Below, one piece after another: positions 57,101 to 64,000 of a stretch of 64,000 nt of DNA. Under the pieces are notes generated by a model that was given only the letters and a program-made list of their open reading frames with translations, had not been told where the DNA came from and searched no databases. Source of the stretch: Diplosphaera chodatii (taxonomy: Eukaryota; Chlorophyta; Trebouxiophyceae; Prasiolales; Stichococcaceae); the NCBI GenBank assembly GCA_032358165.1, contig JAALGY010000010.1, positions 1,488,001 through 1,552,000 on the forward strand. The letters are read 5' to 3'. The translations under genes were made by a program, and so were the position numbers. Numbering within the stretch: position 1 is the stretch's first letter; each line of letters starts with the position of its first letter.

Positions 57101-58915
57101 GCCGCCTCAGCTTCTTCAGCCTCCTTGCGCCAGCTGCAATAGGATTGAGTGGAGTCTCATGGTTTGCAATCAGCGTGCACCGCGTGCCATGGGATGTGCC
57201 ACATGTGTGTGTTCCCTGCAGTTGCAGCTGGTCGACCTTGTGCCTGACTGATTGCAGGCACTCAGGAGCAGCAAGCATGAAGGTCTGTCAGTAATGTGCA
57301 TCCGCACTGGTGCTTGCAAGGAGCAGCTGCACCGGGTGACAGCATCATCAAAGCACGAGCCAGCGCTTCCGGCCTGAGTTTGGCCTCTTCACCAGGTGCG
57401 GCTGGTCACAGATCGCGGTCCAAATGCATTCTGGGTGCAGGTGCCATCACTCACTGCTGCGCTTCCTTGCGGCTGGCCTCGGCCTCGCCGACCGCGTCAC
57501 GCTCCGATGCCTGCGCCGCCGTCAGCGCCTCCAGCGCCGCGGCTGCCGCCTCCTCGGCAGACTGCTGCGCTCCTACATGTATCAGGAAGTTCAGCCTTTT
57601 CGGGTTGGACCAACGACTAAGAACCACGCCTTGACATGTTGCTGTGTCACGTCACCCCCATTTCTAGAGGCAATTGCTTGTCGTGTAGGCTTTGAGGCGT
57701 CCAACTGAACAATTCATCTTCTGCACAGACATGCTGCAGGCTCAAAGTCGTTGTTGGCTGTCGCTCACTTTCTGCCACCACCACGGCATTCAGGGCGGCG
57801 CGCTCTGCTGCACGCGCCTCCGCTGCAGAGCCGCGGGCCTTCTCCGCTTCCGACCCCCGCTGCTTTGCCAGCTCGGTCGCCTCCTCTGCTTGCTGCCGCG
57901 CAGCATCCCTGCCGACGCCAGGCGCTCAAAGAATCAGCTCTGACCAGTGCTTCCAAGGACTGCTGGCCCAAGTGCTGACATGCCCTAGATCCTAGAACCT
58001 AGCATCACGCATGTGCCAGACGACATGGACCCAATCAGCCATGTGCTACAGTAGCGCCACGCTGTCATTGGTTTAACATCGGCTGATGCTGCCAAGATGC
58101 TGACCTTTCTGAGCGTGCTCCAGCTGCAGCGGCCACCGCCGTCTTGATCTCCTCTGCATCAGCGGCGGCCGCCTCCTTGAAGCGGCGCGACTCCCGCAAG
58201 TACGCCTGCTTCGCCTCGTTGGTGACTGCATCCACCTCCTGCAACAAACACAACACCACACCATCAGAGCACAGATCGACAAGATCTGGTCGCTCTTCAT
58301 GCTTGGGAGTTGCAACTGCTGCTGAGGTATGATGCATCATCTGCGCAGGACTAGGCTGAGCAGCGTCGCACCGCGATGTGGGCGTCGTACTCGGCGATGC
58401 GCTGCGTCAACTGCTCCACCTCGTCATTCCGCCCTGCCAGCTGCAGGCGTCGACAAGGCGCTTGCCATACCTCCAGTCATCACCAAGCGTGCTGATGTCG
58501 ACGCATACAATGACTCCCAACATGAGGCGAGCATCTGCATCTGCCTGCCCATTGCCTGTGCGGGGCTTTATCATGCCGTACAGGCGTGCATGTGACAACC
58601 TCTAAACCATGTGCCCTGAGCATGAAGACTTTGAGCGGTCTGCAGCAACGCCTATGCGGCTGATCAATCTGGAGTATGGACAGCTGTTGCTGGTCGGCAC
58701 CTTACGTCAAGTCTCAGAATATGACATGGGGCAACTGGCGCTTCAGGTGGGAACCTCTCACTGAATCTGCATTCCAGAAGGGCTCATAAGGTCCCTCTAA
58801 AGTGATGGACTTTTGTTGAGCGAAGGGCACCTGGCGCTCCAGATGGGCAACCTGCGCCGCCAGCTCAGCCGCCTCCCCGCGGGGCACCGCCTTGGGCTGC
58901 AGCGCGCCCTCCTGC
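48144..58915 (-). CDS. Gene G: long coiled-coil protein with C-terminal AT-hooks
   Basis: At least 24 exons on the complement, over 1,140 residues; the 5' end was not found. Phases agree for 58915-58831, 58440-58372, 58238-58105, 57908-57769, 57572-57455, 57133-56984, 56464-56339, 56082-55932, 55537-55395, 55093-54964, 54519-54319, 54135-53998, 53260-52943, 52827-52732, 52586-52436, then 51326-51213, 50811-50562, 50066-49928, 49780-49701, 49354-49201, 49010-48812, 48589-48479 and 48260-48144; one exon near 51700-51830 has unclear borders. The first ~600 residues are Ala/Glu/Arg heptad-rich coiled coil (EKAVAQREAAATEREATLQQ). The C-terminal third is basic and Ala-rich, with AT-hook-like KRGRP twice (SRKRGRPA, RKRGRPSK), PRRKAA and PRKRSAA. 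A nuclear structural or chromatin role is inferred only. Confidence 0.75.
49928..51326 (-). other. AT-hook and basic segment of gene G
   Basis: Exon 51326-51213 ends with SRKRGRPAISAPE, an AT-hook core (RGRP with flanking basic residues). Exon 50811-50562 has AAKRRRGATEP and an odd hydrophobic patch, LPTGWWPLTAFRSLMRHST. Exon 50066-49928 ends KPKPRRKAA. AT-hooks bind the minor groove of AT-rich DNA. The tryptophan patch is the only aromatic-rich stretch of this protein and was not recognised. Confidence 0.7.
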
Positions 58916-59759
58916 CTGCAGTGAGCAGATGTACAGCGTCAGCAATCGGCCACTGCTGGCCTTGCACAGCATTGCGTCATTGAAGGAATGCCTGTATATG
59001 CAGATGGGCGCCGGTGCCGCTGCCAAGGGTCATGCACAAGGCCCAGGAGCAGCCCCATAGGACTGCAGCGGCTGTTGACATCGATCAATGTACAGCAGAG
59101 CGCAGCATGTCCACACTGAGCAGCGATCCAAAAAACGATGTGCATGCGCTTGCGCACAGAACCAGACTGCACATGACCCAGTCCTGTCAGCTTTGCCGGG
59201 GGCTGTTGCGGCATGCACACATGAGGCCCTTGGGAGGTTGCGCAGGCGCAGGCAGCATGTTTGATATTAGTTTTGATGATCAGAAGCATTTCGTGTCGGT
59301 GCTCACTGGAATCTGCTCCACAGGGACGGCGATGCAGCCACGCCATTGGCGCCAACGCGCTGCATAGTATAGCTTAACCCTATCTCTTCAAACGCTAGGT
59401 ACGTGCTGGCATGATGAGCTGCTGCAGTTCATTCTGTCGAGTGCGACATTGGCCCAGCTTCTTCATGCTGTTCATGCAGCAGCAGCAGGGTTTTGTGCAC
59501 AGCAGGACGGTCGATCTCGGCTTTTATGCAGCAAATCAAACTTGTAAATAATATAGATGCACGGGAGGAAACTCACGCGGCTCGCTACCATGAAACTGGG
59601 TTGACAACCAACCACTTTGCGATCCCACTGCAGGAGTTTGCAGCTCCTGTCAGAGCTTCCTGAATCATCGACGTGCAGGAAGAATCTTTCTGCTGAATAG
59701 CTTGCAGCGCATACATGTAGCATAACGACACAGATGCTGACTATCGGAAGGGCGCATTG
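58916..59759. promoter_or_regulatory. Divergent region between gene G and nicastrin
   Basis: Gene G runs left and nicastrin runs right. A tiny possible first exon of G, ATG GTA GCG AGC CGC before GTGAGT, lies at 59591-59577 on the minus strand, which would leave only ~170 bp between the starts. No second exon linking it to 58915 was found, so this stays a guess. Confidence 0.35.
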
Positions 59760-62700
59760 ATGCTGCGCACGGGTGTGGCGACAGCCACGGCCGTGCTCCT
59801 ATTGCTTATAGGTGAGGAATACGTTCCATTCTATACCACGAGTTTGATGACGTCTCGCATCCAGCAGCATGAGGACGGAGTGCTTGACGCCGACTGTCTG
59901 TTGACGGCTCGGTCGCCTGGTGCAGCGGATGCCTCCGCTGCTGCCCCGCTGCTTCGGTCACATGTGCAGCTGCAGCAGGCGGTGTACACGGACATCAGCC
60001 CCGCCAACGCCTGTGTACGGCTGCTGAATGCCACACATGAGGTCGGCTGCGCAGGTACGGTCTCTGCTGAACTGCTGGCCTCCATGCATCTGACGCCCCC
60101 TCAGCTGCGAGTTCCTAGCCCAAAGCCGACACTGTCGATATGGCGATGGGTTAGTCCCATGGCTGCTGTCGCTGCATGACAGTGCCGGGCGGAGGCGTGG
60201 CAAAGGGCGCCTTGATGCACTGGTCGGACCTCACGGCGGGGGCGCTCCCAGGTGAAGACCCTGAGAACCCCTTGCACGCCGTTTCGGCAGTCACCGGCCG
60301 TGTGACATGTATCTGCACTGGTGCAGATACGTGAAAGTTTGAGATTGATGCGCAAACGTGGCTTCACCCTTGTGTGGTGACGCTGATCGCAGATGGTCTG
60401 GCTACCGTGCTGGTTGTCAAGCCTGAGGAGATGGCGGACGCACTGGACTTTGCAGCCAAGTCGGCTGACATCAAAGGCGTTCTGGTCAGGCCAGGTGCAC
60501 ATGCTGCTCTGGAATCCAGGATGCCGAAAAGGGGGTGCTGCAGCGACAGTGTGACAGAGCTGCAGGGCTCCACCTCAATAGGCTGGTTGGGCAGTATCCT
60601 GATTCTGTATGATGCAACTTGCAGGGCCGGTGCCTGAGGAGGGCTTGTCAGACGCTGCATCATTCCCTGGCGCTGCCTATGCGCCGTATCCAAACAGCAG
60701 CTATGCCTGGAACCCGCACGGCAGCGGCGTGGATCGCAGGCGCATCGATGTGCCAGTGATGCTGCTGTCGGGCAAAGCAGCGACAGATGCGCAGCGGCGG
60801 GCTTCTGGGAATGCTGTACAGGTGTGGGTCTGATGTGCGTGGAAGACCTCTACGCTGGCTGCTATTTTGCACCGACTCCTTGGCATGAAACTGGCGCACA
60901 AGGTCTGTGAGGCACATATCTCCTGTGAGAGTAAGGTCGTCACAGCATCTGGTACAACTGCATCACCTGCAGGGGTTCGAAGGGGCGGTGCACTACGGAG
61001 AGCTGCAGACCACGATGCATGGTGCCCACAACAGCAGCGCCTGCATCACCAGCACAACCTGCCTGCCGCTGGGCAGCCACAGCGTCTGGTGCGTTGCACA
61101 TTGTGCCACATTGCTCAGCTGTGCTGCACCATCGATTTGGCAGATTTGGCCACTGTCGTCTGCATCTATCGTTGATGTATGATGGTTGTGCAGGGCAGCA
61201 GTGCCACCGCTGTTGACCCCTGGACATGTGGGTGGTGCTGGAAGCAGCAAGCGGCAGGAGCCTCTGCCGATCACGCTGGTTGTGGCGTCCATCAATGGCG
61301 GCGGCCTGTTCCACGACTCCATAGTGGTGAGAGCTGCAGCATCACATGTACCCATGGGTACAGTCCCCATATTGAAAATGCTCTCGCGCCTGTCAGTGAA
61401 CTGCCAACTGTTGCTGCTGCACTTTGGCGTGCAGGGGGCAGAAGCGCCGTTGTCAGGGCTTGTCGCGATGCTCGCGGCCGCGGGTGCGCTGCATGTCGCG
61501 CAGCTGAGCAGCAGAGCCCTCAAGCGGCGCATCGTGTTCCTGGCGCTGGCGGGGGAGTCGTGGGACTACATGGGCAGCCGGCGGCTGCTTTGGGAGATGC
61601 ACCGCGGCAGCAACGCCACCGCCGGCCTCGACCTGGACCTGATCGATCAGGTCAGACATGCGCATAGTAGCGAGGTGCAGCGTGCGCAGGTTGATTGGGC
61701 ACGATGATCAGCTAGCTTCTGCACTCAGAGGCGCCTGAAGGCATTTGCAGCAAGACTTCGAATAGCACCTGTTGTTGGTCATCAGTGAACCATCGTGTCA
61801 AGATATCTACACACACAAGAGTTGGCTTTCCGACTGCAGGTCATTGAGGTTGGCCAGCTTGGGCAGGGGCGGGGGCAGGTGGCGGCAGGAAGCAGGCAGC
61901 AGGATGCAGCAGGGCAGCACGCAGGAGATGATCCCGCCTCCTTCTATGTGCACACACAGCTCGGCGGCGCCTTTGGCAATGCCTCAGCATTGGTGGCGGC
62001 GCTGCAGGGTGCTGGCAACGCCACACAGCAGGCAAGTTGCTGTCTCACGGGAGGCTCATTGATGTGCCTGATCGCTGCAGCCTGAACATCATGACGCAAA
62101 CTGAAACGCTTTCGTGGCTTGGTCCATCCCATGACTGCTGCGCCAGCGCCAATGTTTTAATCTCTCCCTCCATGCTTGTCAAGCATCAAGCGCTGACCTC
62201 CTAACTGCCCATGCCACCCCCGCAGGCAGTCGTGTCGCCGGCGTCACGCAGCAATCTGGGCGTGCCCCCCGGCTCGCTTTTCAGCTTCCTGCGCGCCAAG
62301 CCGTCGCTCGCAGCAGCCACGCTGACGGACTTCGACTCAGCGTACGGCAACCGCTTCTACGGCAGCCGCTTTGACAACGGCAGCAACACTGACACCGGCA
62401 GCATAGCTGCGGCGGCGGCCGTGGTGGCGCGGGCGCTGCACACCCTGGCTGTCGGCCCAGATGCATCACCGCTGCAGGTGCGAGGCCGGGGTACTTCAGC
62501 ATAGCCAATTGCCATGCTGTGTGTGCAGCCAATTGGCGGTTGAGGGCCATTGACGTACGAGGTTGCAGTTGTCGGCAGCCAGTCTCCCGTGATGTGGAGA
62601 GAATGCAACAGAGCACATGCCGAGCCCTGGCATGAAACACACGTGCTCTGTTTCATCCTTCTCCTCCCAATGGCAGACTGACAGCTTGGGCCGGTCACCC

Positions 62701-63974
62701 TCGCTTTGTGGTGCACCCTCGCTTTGTGGTACATCACTCGACTCAACACGACAGGAGTGATGGGATCATTCAGGTGAACCAGACGGCGGTGGCGGAGCTG
62801 GTCCGTGAGCTGTGGGACTGCCTGGTGCTGCCGCGGCCGGGGCTGGGCTGCGGGCTGGTGCAGCGGCTGACGTCCACCTCGGGGGCGCCGCCGCAGCGCT
62901 ACGTCGGCATCCTACACACCCTGACGGCCGACCCGCAGGTGGGCCTCTGATGACATCCGCAACAGTAGCCTAGGTGATGCCATACTGGATGCAAGTAGCT
63001 GACGGTGTACTTCCTCCTGGTACTTAACATGAACCGGAAAGTGTTTAGTGCTTCCAACCTACAGGATCCAGACCCAAGCGTCAAGGGCGACCTGCCGCGC
63101 TTTCTGTGGAACTTTCTGGCCGAGCGCACCGCTGTGCCGCAAGTAGGGCTCAGCCGCCCCATGCTCCACATCTTGAGAACATCTGGGCTGTGTCGATGTG
63201 TCTTTGCACCTCCCGCTTTCCATGTAAGGCTGCCCGAACCCGCCTGAAAGTGTTGCATCAAGTGGCACGCCGCCCAGACGCACTGCTTCTTTTTTTGCAG
63301 GCAGTGGGCGGCGACAGCAGCAGCGGCCAACCCTGCGACTTCCGGCAGCATGCCTGCAGCAGTGGCGGCGCCTGCTTGGGCTACAGGGGCACCCTGAAGT
63401 GGCCGCAGTCCGCTGGCCGCTGCGTCGCCGCGACGGCGCGCTATGTGCCAGCATACTCGACCACGCTGAGGTGTGCGGTGGTCCACTGTCCCAACCTGAC
63501 CCGGTGGCTGCAGCATAGCGTCATGATGCGCCTCTGCTGTCCAGCGGCAACGACTTGGGACTGGCTGCATGTGAGAGGAGCCGTTGGACTGCAAGACCGA
63601 GCAGATGCCCAACAGGTGGTCCATTTGGCTGCAGGTGTGACGGGTGTGATGGGGCAGCCACCTTCTATGACAACCGCTGGAAGGTGCGCTGCAGCTGTCT
63701 ACGCCTACCCTGTGCACCACTCCTGCAATACCAGGCACTTGCCTACGACCTCCATGCCAGCTTGCTTTCCTGCCAACTATGCGAAAAGTGCCAGGTTGAC
63801 TTTCGTAGCTGTACAGCACATCAGTCTGCTGCCCAGGAGGGTGACGAAGTGCTGTGCCGGCCGCAGGTGACAGAAGAGGCGGCAGCATGGCAGCGGCAGC
63901 TGGGCTGGCCGCCCGACCCGATGTGGACCGAAAGCAACTGGCCCGCCGGACAGCCGAGCCTCCTGCTGTACCAG
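59760..63974 (+). CDS. NCSTN: Nicastrin, gamma-secretase subunit (3' end beyond window)
   Basis: Nicastrin is the large glycosylated ectodomain subunit of gamma-secretase and helps select substrates by steric gating. Exons: 59760-60054, 60393-60494, 60625-60821, 60973-61088, 61194-61326, 61435-61650, 61840-62031, 62226-62477, 62774-62938, 63065-63142, 63301-63470 and 63867-63974. Seen: signal peptide (MLRTGVATATAVLLLLIG), CVRLLNATHEVGC, YPNSSYAWNPHGSG, ACITSTTCLPLGSHSVW, then FLALAGESWDYMGSRRLL, the family's F..GE..DY.GS motif of the aminopeptidase-like fold, and PPGSLFSFLRAKP. About 675 residues are covered; the membrane helix should lie to the right. Exon 7 ends in a GC donor. Phases between 63470 and 63867 do not join, so a small exon is missing, perhaps around 63658-63682 (FYDNRWK). 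Confidence 0.9.
62695..62740. repeat. Short tandem duplication in a nicastrin intron
   Basis: CACCCTCGCTTTGTGGT occurs twice, about 20 bases apart, in the intron between exons ending 62477 and starting 62774. Confidence 0.75.
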
Positions 63975-64000
63975 GTGGGACATGCTCTCACCCAGCCGCA

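Noticed and set aside
58939..59355. 139-codon minus-strand frame upstream of gene G
   Set aside because: Composition unlike the coiled coil; no phase-compatible link to the exon at 58915.
1..64000. CRISPR arrays, prokaryotic operons, tRNA or rRNA genes
   Set aside because: The regular repeats found are coding proline repeats or short tandem pairs; no direct-repeat/spacer pattern or RNA-gene signature was seen.

Overview
This is nuclear DNA from a eukaryote, most likely a chlorophyte green alga (chlorophycean type). The genes are split into many short exons with GT-AG and some GC-AG introns. Exon ends mostly look like AG|GTGAG or AG|GTGCG, and acceptors are mostly TGCAG. GC content is high, and secreted proteins carry long SPPP/PPPA hydroxyproline-type hinges of the pherophorin/extensin style. 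No operon, bacterial gene, tRNA, rRNA or CRISPR array was seen. Exon models below were built by hand from splice motifs, reading phase and comparison between paralogues; none has transcript support.

Layout. (1) 281-6613, minus: copy A of a secreted multidomain protein that ends in a Hedgehog/intein-type (Hint/Hog) autoprocessing domain. (2) 7206-12152, minus: digalactosyldiacylglycerol synthase in 16 exons. (3) 13801-26653, plus: a ~1,737-residue LRR plus single-pass membrane protein in about 33 exons, with a long SFATAK-repeat tail. (4) 27869-48143: a cluster of further copies of the family seen in A. These are B (plus, Hint lost, 1.36-kb transposon in intron 2), H (minus, pseudogene), C (plus, full length with Hint) and D (plus, Hint lost). 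A decayed fragment (G') of the next gene lies between C and D. (5) 48144-58915, minus: gene G, a long alanine/glutamate-rich coiled-coil protein with C-terminal AT-hooks. (6) 59760 to the right edge, plus: nicastrin, the large subunit of gamma-secretase, cut by the window end.

The most notable system is the five-copy Hint family. Each copy encodes a signal peptide, two short cysteine modules, (in A, C and H) two GCC2/ephrin-receptor-like Cys-rich modules, and a Pro-rich hinge. A, B, C and D then have an NG(x)ETDxDCGG module and a second Cys module. Only A and C go on to a Hint domain with Cys, TxxH and the terminal VDG motif, followed by a conserved C-terminal region unlike the metazoan sterol-recognition region. 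Exon lengths and phases in A and C agree exon by exon, so the models support each other. B and D share the same loss of the Hint exons but keep a relic of the last exon. The convergent pair [Hint gene + coiled-coil gene] occurs twice (C+G' and D+G), which points to a segmental duplication followed by different deletions.
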